The position numbers and the translations under genes were made by a program. From Agrocybe praecox (lineage: Eukaryota; Basidiomycota; Agaricomycetes; Agaricales; Agrocybaceae), in NCBI GenBank assembly GCA_964017145.1, contig OZ024845.1:558001-622000 (forward strand): a stretch of 64,000 nucleotides of DNA, read 5' to 3'. Of the stretch, positions 18,431-29,359 are shown one piece after another; position 1 is the first letter of the stretch; every line of letters starts with the position of its first letter. Under the pieces are notes generated by a model. The model worked only from the letters and a program-made list of their open reading frames with translations, was not told where the DNA came from and made no database searches.

Positions 18431-20600
18431 CTTCTCGCTTTCCCAACCCATCCCCGATCCCGAACTTAACGTCAACTCGTCAACTTCACACATTCTCCTC
18501 TTTTCTCGTCTCTTTCTTTGTCACCTCATTCAACTCGACTCAACTGTACGCAACAACTCAAACCCACATCGTATACACATTACATCACTTACATAGCATA
18601 CATCCCCTAAATACGAATGATTCATGTATCAATACCAATAACAATACCAATAAGACCATCCAATTTCATCGCTTATCCACCAATAGCACACAGCATCCGT
18701 TTGGCTATGTATGGCGCGGGACCAGGTACAATTGCCAGAGGGACGAGTAGAAATTTATTGAAATTCAATATTTTTTCCTGAGCTACAACATTAATCAATT
18801 GTGAACGTCAAATTGATCAGTGAACACCCGAGTCCTAGGGCCAACAGTCACGTCGCGGGACGATGAAAGGTCATTTCATTTAATCCTCCGGGAGAAGCTG
18901 GGTTCTAGTCACTGCACATTGGGTATACTTGAACTCTCTTCCGACTTTGGCATGCCAGATTACTCCTGAGCATATATTATTTGATAGAAATCACATCGAT
19001 AAAATTGTATGTTTAATTTTAGAAGGTTTGCCATCAACTTGTAGTGAGTTTTTCTGCTATCGGGAAGAAGGACTTGAGAGCATGGTAAGAGTCCATTTAT
19101 ACTTACAGGCGAGCTGTGCTGAATGAGAGTGCAAGAATAAATCACGGTATTTTTTTTTTTTTTTGCGGAGCCTGAATATAGATTCGTCGGGCGACGCCGC
19201 GACACACTTTACCAGGCTAAGGGTTATGGATTTCCACCACTTGAGAGCACGCATCGAGGAAATGCATCTGAAATGCACATTCTTTCGAATAGTGTGGGCC
19301 TCAGAGCTTTATCTATTTCTTCCTGGGTACGCTCTGTACCCACTAAAACCACGGTTCTCCTGAGCCTGATCCATTCTTCGTCAAGGGCTTGTTTGTCCTT
19401 GGGGACTTCCCACCATGTTGCTTCTACCAGCGCAGGGGGGACCGCTTTAGAGCGGTATTTTGCAGTGTTTGTGTGTAACATAATTCACGGCAATTTCTGT
19501 TTTATACCTGATTACGCCCTGTTAGAGAATGTTATACGGTTTTTCGTGGAAAATTCCTGACTACTATATGATATGTATAACGTTGAGCTGATCCGACGAG
19601 GGATATTCGAATATAATTACTTGATTGATGTTGTGATTTCTTTCGGTCCGACTCCGGATTTTCCATAGTACGATGGAGCCTCAAGGACTCAACGTCAGTG
19701 GAGGATAAGTACACGGCAAAATTGACACGGGAAAGGTTATTCTAGTCCTAAATTTCTCATGTGCGGTCAGCTCACAAATCAACAATTTTTTGTTGCTCTG
19801 AATTTGAAATCACGAATCAAATTAATGATGATCCAATCATGGAACGTGATTGCAATTGCATTTGAGCTATTTATCACTACCCAATTTAGTCCGGTGTTGC
19901 CATATATAGTATAATCGAATCGCCTCAAAACAGGCCCTACGTGTATTCTTAGCTGCATATCAGAAGATCCTGCCGTGATTCGCTGTATTCCGACTCCTAA
20001 GACATAATTTCTGCCGAGAAGAACCAGGTAACAGTGTATTTGAAGTTGATAATCAATTGTCTTCGGCGCTCTGCCACATGACTTAGCGCTCTCACACAGA
20101 TCCGATAAGTTACGAGACCTTATGTAATAAGGTATCGTTTTAACCTGGTGAAAGAAATGTGGGAAATAGCATTGTTCATTACCCGGTTTGTTTGCTGATG
20201 ATTGGTTTTTTCCGGTTATAAGCGTCCCGAACCGGTCACGTTGGCTTTTAGAATAGTTCAGCGTCAATATAAGATAAGATAAGATAATAGATTATGTTGT
20301 AAGAGATAAAAATGCGAAGTCAGTCAATTAAGCCAACAAAAAAATTATTAACACAACAGCTCATGTATGAAAATTCCTTTGACACGAAGGCAAAGTTCGG
20401 GAGTCAAACCTGGGTGGGCTTGTAGTCGAATTGTTGAAAGTTTGGATTCCGGCAACGTAGGCGCCGTCGAGTAGTGAGAACCGTGCCATGTAAAATATTG
20501 CTATCTTTATATATGTATAGTATACGCAAAATAGTACATGAACGGTTCATTGAACGGAAGCGCCGAGGCTCCTCAAAAAAACTATACATTTTGCGTAGTA
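18431..20600. other. Intergenic, no supported gene
   Basis: AT-rich with scattered short ORFs. A poly-T run lies at 19147-19163 and a GATAA-rich microsatellite near 20270-20288. One minus-strand stretch at 19224-19481 is discussed under rejected items. Confidence 0.35.
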
Positions 20601-21059
20601 CTACTCGTTCTCCCAGCGACGGACGATGTCCTCAAGGTCCTTCAATTTATCCTCCAGCTTCACGTTCCCCCATTTCGCCTTCTTCGATAGTTTCTTGACG
20701 AGTCGGATCGTCGGGGCCTGATCTTCGAATATGTGAAGACCGGCGGCATACTGGCCACTGGACAAAAACAGCCGGGCTGTTAGATGCTCCGTCTTGCAGT
20801 TACGCGACTTGTGCCAACCAGAGCTTGACGAAAAGCGTTCGAAAAAAAGCGACTCAAAAAAGAGGGTACAAAAGAAGACAGACCTGATCACCAGCGCTCC
20901 ACCATTAACTTCCCCTTCAATCGACTTTATTTCAGCAACCTTCTCCTGAATCTTCTCTATATCCAACTCCAAGGCGCGGTGAACGTAGCCGATATACGTA
21001 GCCCGCTTCGCGGCGTCGCGTGGAAATGCGTTTTTCAACAAACGTATTGCCAGTTTCAT
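20601..21059 (-). CDS. Conserved 132-aa protein of unknown function, copy 1 (2 exons)
   Basis: Exons 21059-20884 (176 nt) and 20823-20601 (223 nt), intron 60 nt, phase 2, ending TAG. Exon lengths are identical to the plus-strand paralogue at 49546-49997. N-terminus MKLAIRLLKNAFPRDAAKRATYI; a GG-A/T-VIR segment (NGGALVIRSS after splicing) at the intron; HLTARLFLSSGQYAAGLHIFE in exon 2; and a charged C-terminal helix ending DLEDIVRRWENE. Both copies keep hydrophobic and glycine positions, which argues for a real protein. No known domain recognised. Confidence 0.7.
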   Translation of the reverse strand: MKLAIRLLKNAFPRDAAKRATYIGYVHRALELDIEKIQEKVAEIKSIEGEVNGGALVIRSVFFCTLFFESLFFERFSSSSGWHKSRNCKTEHLTARLFLSSGQYAAGLHIFEDQAPTIRLVKKLSKKAKWGNVKLEDKLKDLEDIVRRWENE

Positions 21060-21880
21060 CGTCTTTTTCGGCGTTTACGATGGTGAAACAGCTGGTAGAT
21101 GGTGTTTTATGGTTGCTTACATAGGTTAGCAATCTTATCACAGAGAAAAAATGAAAAGGATGAGACTTACAGAGTGTATGTAAGAGTTCCAGATGATAAG
21201 AGTAAAGAACGGATTTAGGCTGCTTTATTCGCGAGAAAGTCAAAAGTTTAATTCACATTGATTAGATTACTTAGTAAATTGTGCTACTTATTATATAGTA
21301 CTACCAGAGCTTCCTCAAACCTATCATAAACACGATTGTGGTTGATCAAGTACCACACGACGATGTCCAAGGCAAACTAGTGGTATTTCACTTAGTCCCT
21401 TGCGAACAACGCCACCGGCCACGAACGCCAGATATGAAGGAACGACTTGGGCTGGCGAGAAGTGCCACCTCAAAAAAATATGAGGTGTCTTCAGACATAA
21501 GAGGATGGAGGGAAAGTGTAAATTTCATCGGACGTGAATAGATACACCGGTCTAAATATAGGATATGTATTCGACGCGAGGCACTGATGCCAAACAAATG
21601 TCAATACGCCCCCTCGCCAAGATACGATCCTCGGTAGCGCGCGTCTAAATATGGTATGAATTGTTAACGTGTCTTACAGTTGAATGGACTAATATCTTCC
21701 CGCTATCGGTACGAGCTTGGTTTGACTTGAGTTGTGTGTTTTCTTTTTGATTTACATATATGTAACTGGTCATGTATAGGAAGCAGTAAAATAAACAGTG
21801 AACAGAGATCTTGCTTCGAGGGCAAGATAATGTGCTGCTCACTGGGAACAGGATAATATATTTCGCACTGCCAGTGATGT
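21060..21880. other. Region between the small gene and the Helitron ORF
   Basis: Should contain the Helitron 3' terminus (hairpin and CTRR on the minus strand), but no end could be fixed by eye. Otherwise only short ORFs. Confidence 0.3.
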
Positions 21881-24800
21881 CTAAACGAGCGCATATATGG
21901 CACCAATTGCAATGCTATCCCCACGGATATTTATGTCGGCGGGAGAAGTAAGAGACTCGCGAATTGCAAACCTTCCCGTAGTTATACCATCGTGGAACCA
22001 TACTCCATAATCTGATATGAGTCTGCACGTGAAATGATGCGGGACCCAATAGATGACCGCCTTTAAACAGAGTGACTGCTGCACTCCTTGAATTGTAGAT
22101 ATCGTCACCGTATCGCTGATTTGTATGTCTTTATTCCACTCTATAGCGACATACAGTAATGGGGGAATCGCATGAAATATTAGACGAAATACGACCGTGC
22201 GTTGTGAACAATAAATGCACGCGTATGCCGTGGGTTCAACAGGATTTGACAACCAAACCCCAATAGACCTTGTATGTGGATCACAAAGATGAATGACAGA
22301 ATTATTAGAAGTGCGCACCCCCGTTTCACTTTCCGTCATGCATGTCATGCATAGTTTTCTCTTCTCGTTAATTACTTGCTCGTACTGGAACATATCCCGC
22401 GCCGTGTCTGGGATAGAAATCAAAGATCTACCATATGGAAACTTCGAAGGGGATGATCTGTGCAACAGAAACCGAACTCTATCTCTGATAGCTTCGAATT
22501 GGCAGAGATTCAACTCACTCGCCTGGATTCCGATTGCCAGCTCTCTCGTAAAAGCGTTCATACCGGTGAATATCAAATTCCACCGTAAAGGATCAGCGGA
22601 CCATATGTGCCTCAAAGCTGTAAAGAAACTATCATACGCGCAGCTGTAGTTCGCGGCATCCCACATCAGACCCACGGGACTATAACGTGGAAAATCCGAC
22701 GATATAGTAATGGAATGGGTGTTTGAAGCATCTAAACTACGTCTGGCCTTCTTACTCCCAGTGGGTGTTATATGATCATCTAACGGAGCTAGCGGAGCCT
22801 TTCGTTTCAAAGACTTGGAGTTTGAAGCACACACCACATTCATGGGTGAATCAGATGTAGTGGTCATGTTAGATGGTTTTTCCGTTATTATAGCCCACTC
22901 TGTAGTACTTAGATCTTGTTCCTCGAACATCTCATTTTTTTGCCATCTGATCGCCCGATGAACTCCTTGTGGTATAAAATCCAAGCCTTTCCATTTACGA
23001 AATTCTCGTAAAATCGACCTTCTAGAGACTCCTCGGACAGTATCTGGAAGGCAGCCCTCGAGTCTCAAACGCGTAATCTCATTAAGTAGTTCCATTTCTC
23101 TGAATTCTTGTCTCAGCCATCCAGATGCATGTCCGGTGATCAAGGCGGAATCAAAGCCAGTCATAATGACAGTGTCATCTGCGCGACTGCTTCGTGACAA
23201 GCATGTGTAATATGATTGGTGATTTGGACAATTGGATAGATCTACCATATTTACTTCTCTTGTCTTTCCCTGGGATGCGTAATCCGTCATAGAAAAGTTT
23301 GGTAATGCTTGAATTTGGTGTCTCGTTACTGTTGTGGACCATCCACTATCAAACTTTATGTCTATCGTTGTTGACGACGCTGTCAGAGGAACAACGTTTT
23401 CCGGCAAGCCGTCGAATTTGACCAACTGAGGTGGATTAGTTAATTTGACGAACAATACATCTAGTATGGATTTTCCATGCGTTCCCACGGACTCTTGCCA
23501 CCCAGTTACTGTTCCCTCTTGCCCTCGAGTCATGCATAGCTCAGTGGCCTCGTTATAGCGAATCATGATAGGCATTCCTACGCAAATAGATATCGTTCCT
23601 GGGATCTGTTGCTTATTACAGTTAGGAGGCATAGACCACAACGCTGCTCTCATGGCAGGTGATATGTGCGTGAGCTTGAAGCGCTTCTCTTCTCGTATTC
23701 GTGTTTTGCTTTGTTTCTTGGGTCGTGCCCCTGGCTTTGGAATGACAGCTTGATCGCTGGAGTAAAATGTATGAAGCTCCTGTCCGGTATCTCGCGCGAA
23801 CTTTTGGGCGCCCAATCGGTTTATCTCATCTTTTTTATCGTTCCATGAAGTAATTATAGATTGGTGCCGATACTTTGTTTGTTCTATTTTTGATGCTGGT
23901 GTATTCTTAGATCCTACGATCAAACTGCGTAAAAATACAACGTCTTCTGATGTGCAAGCCCTGTATCGCATGTTTTCAAGAGCCTGTCTCAGCTTAGAGT
24001 CCTTTTCGCTTTGTGTTTTTTGTCTCATATTCTGGCGAAGGATGACCACGGTGTCCACTTGATGCCACATGGCCTTTCCCATTGTTTGCTGTTGTCCTTT
24101 CAGTGTGATAGCATCAATACTACCGATCCCCACGGAACCGCTATATAAAGCGGCTTTTTCTTTCCCTATTACGGGTGGAAGCTGAGCGAAGTCTCCGGCA
24201 AAGATAATATTAATGCCTCCAAATGGCGCACCTTCATTTCCGGTCGCCAGGGCTAGCCGTTCGCAAATCCTGTACATATCAAAGCACGACAACATGGAGA
24301 CTTCATCAAAAAAGATGAGATCTACACCTTCTAGGCGTTCTTTGATTTGTGCCATAAGTTTTGCTGACACTTTGTTATTATCCCCCTCCCGCATTCCCAG
24401 TACATAATGATAAGTTGAACCTCCCAAAAGTGCAGCAGCGGTCCCGGTAGGCGCCATGATCATGAGGCGATGTTTCTCTCCACGACGGTCTAGGAGAGTA
24501 GCAATAGCCTTAAGAACCTGGGTTTTGCCGGTTCCACCCATTCCGCCAATATACATCTTGAGTTGGGAAGATTCACGACCGAGAATATGATTTGCGGCTA
24601 TGCGGTATGCTCTGTTTTGCTCTTCGTTAAGACTGAAGTCCTGAGCTACATTGTCAGCTTGATCGTTCTCCTGTCTGACAAATTGAGAGGATTGTAGTTC
24701 ATCCAGCGTCATAACCCGTACCGAGTTAGGTACACTAGCAAACTGACTGTATTTACCTGTATCGTTCATGGTTGACCTGCAATTTCTAGACATCTTTTCT

Positions 24801-27800
24801 CTGATTTTGTCCTGTCTCTTTGATTCCACAATGCTGCGCCATGCTTTTCCCGATATAAGGCACTCGGGTATCATTCTTTCCAGGCTGTACGCTATTTGGT
24901 GGCTTGGAGTGCGGGACGTGTTAAGCCATCCGATCTCAGATAACGTGTCTCTGATTTCGCGCCGGTGATCCTGTCTACGCGACCCAGTGACCCCATTTGA
25001 AGACATATACGCTTGCTCGTCTGTCACGCTATCTTGAACGATAGCATCGTAGTGACTTTCTATACATGATTCTTCGTTGGTTTCATGATCTACGCTGTCA
25101 TCGCCGGCCTCGCCGTCAATTGCTTGACTACGCATGATTGAATTATAATCGTCGCGAGCATCCAAGCATTCATACCGCACTCGAAAATACTTCATAATTT
25201 CTTTCTCGCGGTCAGAGAATTCATGTGCATCAAGTACAGTGTCCCATTGTTGGTCAGAATCTTTTAAATCTTCATTTTTTCTCCAAGGCTTGAAAAGTGT
25301 GAGCATTGTAAGTGCATAGTAATGCCTGTTACCTTCCGTTTCGCGGGGCAAAGCACCGCCCACGAAGTTGGGAACGATAAAGTGATTATCCCTGACACAG
25401 TAGACGTGATGTGTAGATGCTAGAGGATGATCAGGAAGGAAAGGAAATCCTTTGCTGCTCTTGGACTGCATAGACCCCAAATTTTCTTCTTCCGAAAAAT
25501 CTGAACCACATGCGCGAGACGTTCCTTCTCTGTCATCAGATTCGTCATCCGACTCTGAGTTGCTATCAGATGAGTCACCCCCTTCACTGTTTTCTGAACT
25601 TAAATTTGGACTAAGTCCCGTACTACAAGAAGTATTACTTTCTGTAGAATTCTTACTTCCAGAAGAAACTCTACTTCTTCTAGAGAGACGAATCCATGTA
25701 TATAAGTTGAGGTGGTCGTACACGTGGGGTCTATAAATATAGTCATCAACGACACGAGAGGGATATAAAGATTCTCCAGTCTTGATCAGTAGTACTTTAT
25801 CGTCTTCGTTCTCGTTGTTTTCTTCCACGAAGGGAGTTTCAGCGGCCCATTTTGCGTAAATGTAATTTACATAACTCTTCCAATAGAATGAAACAAAAAT
25901 GTGGCTCGTGTAATGATCTGGATTTCCTAGCAAATACATCGAGGCCATTGGAGCGCCTATCTCCATCTTCACTGTGAGAGAATTTACTATCTTTGTCATA
26001 AGACGGCGAGCTACGTCTGCTCTGTCTGAGTCCGTATTGAGCGATTGAAGATGACGCGCGTAAATTCCTCTGACGGTGTCAAATATTGTGTGTGTTTTGA
26101 GACCAAATTTAGTTATATAATCAGAGACGTATGCGACGACCGCTTTTACAGCGGTCCCTGAATGTAGACAGGTTACGTCAGTATTACATCTAAGAAGATA
26201 AGTTAACAAACTTGTGAATGTGTTAACAAATTCCTCTAACTTCTTCAATTCTATTCGACCAGTTTTAGTGTCTGCTGTGCTTTCATTCACTATCTTTCGA
26301 GGGAAGCGTGCTTTGCATTTCTTCCACTTGTTATTCAGGCAACCTTTGTAATCTTTGTTCTTCACTACTTCTCCGTTTTTCTTAATTCCGCTACTGCACG
26401 TGTGAACATTTGACTTCAGAATTATATCATCGACTTCATCGGTATACTTCTCCCACCATTGATCAAGGATTACACACTTGCTGCAATTGGCGTCCCATTT
26501 TTTGCACATGGGCGGAGGTTTCTCAGGTGTCATAGTTGTGGGATCTACGTACATGGGGCTCTTGCTTTTGGTTTCTACGTTTTTTTTAACGTTTTCCATA
26601 CTTCCTGTCATAAATTCACCCTTATTAACACTTTCTAAATACAGTAGAAGTGATTTGCTAAACTCAGAGTCATCGTCTTGAATTCGATCGCGTATTTCTT
26701 GAGGGGTCAGGGCACTTTCAATCCATAATAACATGTGTAAATGTAAGGTGAGACGTCCTTGCTGTTCTACTGTGCCGTAGTACGCACTCGTATTTCCATA
26801 TAGACCAGCACGCTTGCTTCCGACGCCGAGTACATGTTTAATAAACATCTCTACGATAAAATGAAAGTATCTTGCCCCTGCCACAGGATTTCTGGTAACA
26901 ATCCGCATAGATTCATCTCGTGAGGGTCTGCTTAAGTTAAATTCTGTATTGGTATCCGCCCAATATATGCATATCGGACTTTTGATATCAGCGGGAGAGA
27001 ATGTAATAAACCACGAAGGCGAACCTATATAAGATATCAACGACCATATCTCATTTCTAAGCATTTTTTTGCTGGTAGAAGTACCTCTCACGTGTCCAGC
27101 CACGCAATCGACGTCGTTTAAAAGTTTGAAGCATTCAATTTCTGCATCCGTTTCTGGGTCGATGTGCGATCCCTCATCTTGCATTCGCTTTATAATATGG
27201 GTCAATACCGATGTATCTATTTTTAGTATCCTATCCGCAATATCGTTGAACCTTTTAGAATCGGCGAGGACAAATGTAGCCTTTGTTGCTGACCTGATTT
27301 GCTCGTGATTAAAAGCAATTAGCGCAAAATGGGGATCTACTTGAAATCTCTTGTCATAATACATCAAGAGATGCCTTTTGTGTAGTACATCCTTCAAAGT
27401 ATGTGCCATTCCTAATCCTCCCAAACCATATGGGAAAAGACACGGAAACATTAACGGATATAATGTGGGGTTGTTATAAATAGACTCAGGTACGTCATTG
27501 TGGCCAATGGCTAAAACCTTCCCGAATGAATTCATGTGTTTAAGTGCTTCCGCCCGGAGGATCTTGGTAGATGACACATTATTTAGCTGATCTCCAACCA
27601 AGCCATGCACTGTAAAAAGACAATCACCCTCTTCTGTTCCATCGTCAACTTCCATGTCGTCTAGGCTTCGACTTTCAGCATCTTTATTGGTGTCTCTATC
27701 ATAATAAAGGATCGTTACTGGTGGCCCCTCATCCGGATAGCTAGCAAGCGCTTCTCTGTCAATTACGACGTCATCGTATCCTGAGTGATTGGTAACCAAC

Positions 27801-29164
27801 CACTCTAAAGCCTCGCTCACAGCCTTCCTGCGAACCAAAAGAGGTGTTCGTTTCATGTCGTCTGCTGTAGGTTTGGTGGAGCCCGTGTAGACATATGCAA
27901 GAACCTCGTCGAGCTCTGCGCATGGAGGAGGAAGCTTTTGATATATCTTCTGCATTGGATTACTGAACATTATAGCGTTTGCCTTTAACTTACGACCACC
28001 ACTGGCTACTTTGACTATACAATAATTATGACGAATCCGCGACACCAGCATCCGCTCGGCAAACCTCAGATCAGATAACACAGGTGGCACATCACCTATC
28101 CATAAACCATTCGCGAGCGCATTGCGTGGTCTCTCCCCCATCTGCAGAGAGGAGTTGCAGGTTTTACATATGCGGTGACACCCCGTTGCCAAAATCGGCA
28201 CTTCAATTTCCTTAATGGGTTCCGAGCGCGATTGTCGTTCTAGACGCGTGACACCGCCCTGAATCAAGACCTGTAAGTTATCTTTCAATCGTCCCATGCT
28301 CGTCATATCTTTCGTCAGTGTCAATCTTCCGCAAACGGCGCAACCTTCTTCGGCAACTGTCTTCATATTCACATCTGCACAGAAGTCTGTCATAATCTTG
28401 TGTTCTAGTTTTTTGTTCAAAGGTGGAGGCGGAAAGGACGTGGTGTGGTGTTTTAATCCAGGAGGTTTCTGTTGTTGATGGCTCTTGGTCTCTAATATTC
28501 TGAATACAACGAAACTTTCTGTACATTCAGTATCGCAGACGTGTTGGTGCAGCTCGCTTATAAGGCTTAAACGCGACAATCGCGACATCCGATTAGCCTG
28601 ATTAAGTGGGAAATTGTGCATTGACAGCAGGTCTTTACATTTATATATAGGCATAAAAGAGATGCAATGAACTAAATTCATCTTACAAAGAAGAAATATA
28701 CCGGTATCAGCATATTTAGCAAGATCGGAGTTGTTAGCAGAAATGTGGCAGTCATACACGAATTGCTCTTCTTCTTGGTAGCAATATCTAAAGTCCGTAG
28801 CAACGTAGCTTCGTAGATCGCGATAATGTACACAGTGAGAAATAGCTCCTCCTTTACAAGTAAATATTGACCCTTCAGTATCGAGTATTTCAGCATGCAG
28901 TTGAACTCTGTTTCTAGACGTGAAGCATGAGTCAGACCTGAGAGGTCCGCAATAGGAAGACCATCGGTGGCCGATTACAAGTATGAACAGGGCTAGAAGC
29001 CCAAGTGCAGTACAATAGTACCGGACATGATGTCCATAATTACTTCCAGTATGGAAGAAATTATCTACACCCAGAGGCACGATACACTGAGATGTGTTTA
29101 TAAACGATGTGGACGCTACGAAATGGCGATCTCGAGTCATGGAACCGAGAATGTAAGGAATCAC
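21881..29164 (-). CDS. Helitron Rep/helicase with C-terminal cysteine-protease-like domain (2427 codons)
   Basis: A single uninterrupted frame. The true start may be downstream of 29164, because the first 190 residues look non-conserved and the Helitron-type text starts near MSRLSRLSLISEL. In order: CxxC zinc motif (CAVCGRL, about residue 275); Helitron-like N domain with MFPCLFPYGLGGLG (about 570); HUH Rep motif LTLHLHMLLWIE (about 805) and tyrosine segment AYVSDYITK (about 1010); an acidic Ser/Glu linker (about 1150-1200); PIF1-family helicase with GGMGGTGKT Walker A (about 1540) and FFDEVSML Walker B (about 1617); and near 2172 a papain/OTU/USP-like NYSCAYDSFF with a later WVPHHF histidine (about 2373). 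It would mediate rolling-circle transposition in the nucleus. The intact frame implies recent activity. Confidence 0.93.
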   Translation of the reverse strand: MIPYILGSMTRDRHFVASTSFINTSQCIVPLGVDNFFHTGSNYGHHVRYYCTALGLLALFILVIGHRWSSYCGPLRSDSCFTSRNRVQLHAEILDTEGSIFTCKGGAISHCVHYRDLRSYVATDFRYCYQEEEQFVYDCHISANNSDLAKYADTGIFLLCKMNLVHCISFMPIYKCKDLLSMHNFPLNQANRMSRLSRLSLISELHQHVCDTECTESFVVFRILETKSHQQQKPPGLKHHTTSFPPPPLNKKLEHKIMTDFCADVNMKTVAEEGCAVCGRLTLTKDMTSMGRLKDNLQVLIQGGVTRLERQSRSEPIKEIEVPILATGCHRICKTCNSSLQMGERPRNALANGLWIGDVPPVLSDLRFAERMLVSRIRHNYCIVKVASGGRKLKANAIMFSNPMQKIYQKLPPPCAELDEVLAYVYTGSTKPTADDMKRTPLLVRRKAVSEALEWLVTNHSGYDDVVIDREALASYPDEGPPVTILYYDRDTNKDAESRSLDDMEVDDGTEEGDCLFTVHGLVGDQLNNVSSTKILRAEALKHMNSFGKVLAIGHNDVPESIYNNPTLYPLMFPCLFPYGLGGLGMAHTLKDVLHKRHLLMYYDKRFQVDPHFALIAFNHEQIRSATKATFVLADSKRFNDIADRILKIDTSVLTHIIKRMQDEGSHIDPETDAEIECFKLLNDVDCVAGHVRGTSTSKKMLRNEIWSLISYIGSPSWFITFSPADIKSPICIYWADTNTEFNLSRPSRDESMRIVTRNPVAGARYFHFIVEMFIKHVLGVGSKRAGLYGNTSAYYGTVEQQGRLTLHLHMLLWIESALTPQEIRDRIQDDDSEFSKSLLLYLESVNKGEFMTGSMENVKKNVETKSKSPMYVDPTTMTPEKPPPMCKKWDANCSKCVILDQWWEKYTDEVDDIILKSNVHTCSSGIKKNGEVVKNKDYKGCLNNKWKKCKARFPRKIVNESTADTKTGRIELKKLEEFVNTFTSLLTYLLRCNTDVTCLHSGTAVKAVVAYVSDYITKFGLKTHTIFDTVRGIYARHLQSLNTDSDRADVARRLMTKIVNSLTVKMEIGAPMASMYLLGNPDHYTSHIFVSFYWKSYVNYIYAKWAAETPFVEENNENEDDKVLLIKTGESLYPSRVVDDYIYRPHVYDHLNLYTWIRLSRRSRVSSGSKNSTESNTSCSTGLSPNLSSENSEGGDSSDSNSESDDESDDREGTSRACGSDFSEEENLGSMQSKSSKGFPFLPDHPLASTHHVYCVRDNHFIVPNFVGGALPRETEGNRHYYALTMLTLFKPWRKNEDLKDSDQQWDTVLDAHEFSDREKEIMKYFRVRYECLDARDDYNSIMRSQAIDGEAGDDSVDHETNEESCIESHYDAIVQDSVTDEQAYMSSNGVTGSRRQDHRREIRDTLSEIGWLNTSRTPSHQIAYSLERMIPECLISGKAWRSIVESKRQDKIREKMSRNCRSTMNDTGKYSQFASVPNSVRVMTLDELQSSQFVRQENDQADNVAQDFSLNEEQNRAYRIAANHILGRESSQLKMYIGGMGGTGKTQVLKAIATLLDRRGEKHRLMIMAPTGTAAALLGGSTYHYVLGMREGDNNKVSAKLMAQIKERLEGVDLIFFDEVSMLSCFDMYRICERLALATGNEGAPFGGINIIFAGDFAQLPPVIGKEKAALYSGSVGIGSIDAITLKGQQQTMGKAMWHQVDTVVILRQNMRQKTQSEKDSKLRQALENMRYRACTSEDVVFLRSLIVGSKNTPASKIEQTKYRHQSIITSWNDKKDEINRLGAQKFARDTGQELHTFYSSDQAVIPKPGARPKKQSKTRIREEKRFKLTHISPAMRAALWSMPPNCNKQQIPGTISICVGMPIMIRYNEATELCMTRGQEGTVTGWQESVGTHGKSILDVLFVKLTNPPQLVKFDGLPENVVPLTASSTTIDIKFDSGWSTTVTRHQIQALPNFSMTDYASQGKTREVNMVDLSNCPNHQSYYTCLSRSSRADDTVIMTGFDSALITGHASGWLRQEFREMELLNEITRLRLEGCLPDTVRGVSRRSILREFRKWKGLDFIPQGVHRAIRWQKNEMFEEQDLSTTEWAIITEKPSNMTTTSDSPMNVVCASNSKSLKRKAPLAPLDDHITPTGSKKARRSLDASNTHSITISSDFPRYSPVGLMWDAANYSCAYDSFFTALRHIWSADPLRWNLIFTGMNAFTRELAIGIQASELNLCQFEAIRDRVRFLLHRSSPSKFPYGRSLISIPDTARDMFQYEQVINEKRKLCMTCMTESETGVRTSNNSVIHLCDPHTRSIGVWLSNPVEPTAYACIYCSQRTVVFRLIFHAIPPLLYVAIEWNKDIQISDTVTISTIQGVQQSLCLKAVIYWVPHHFTCRLISDYGVWFHDGITTGRFAIRESLTSPADINIRGDSIAIGAIYALV

Positions 29165-29359
29165 CGCAAGCGAAGAGCCTGTATTTATACCATTGAACTA
29201 AGGAAAGAAACGTTTATAAAGAGCCACATTTTACCGTTTGTTTCAGCGCATGAATAAAATAAATAAATAATCATATTCGACCGTTTGTTTCAGAAATAGT
29301 AAATATCTCGACAATCTTCTAGTAAATGTGTACGGCATTACAGCATACGGTCAGATGTC
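29165..29359. other. Spacer upstream of the Helitron ORF with a direct repeat
   Basis: ACCGTTTGTTTCAG occurs at 29233-29246 and 29280-29293. The Helitron 5' end (TC on the minus strand) may lie here but was not identified. Confidence 0.4.

Noticed and set aside
19224..19481. Minus-strand stretch with WWEVPKDKQALDEEW and VVLVGTERTQEEIDKAL resembling a CobW/COG0523 C-terminal domain
   Set aside because: The resemblance is short and from recall; no GTPase part or exon structure was found nearby.
21302..21420. Helitron 3' end candidates (CTAG or CCAG near hairpins)
   Set aside because: No candidate had a convincing hairpin plus terminal motif; needs other copies.
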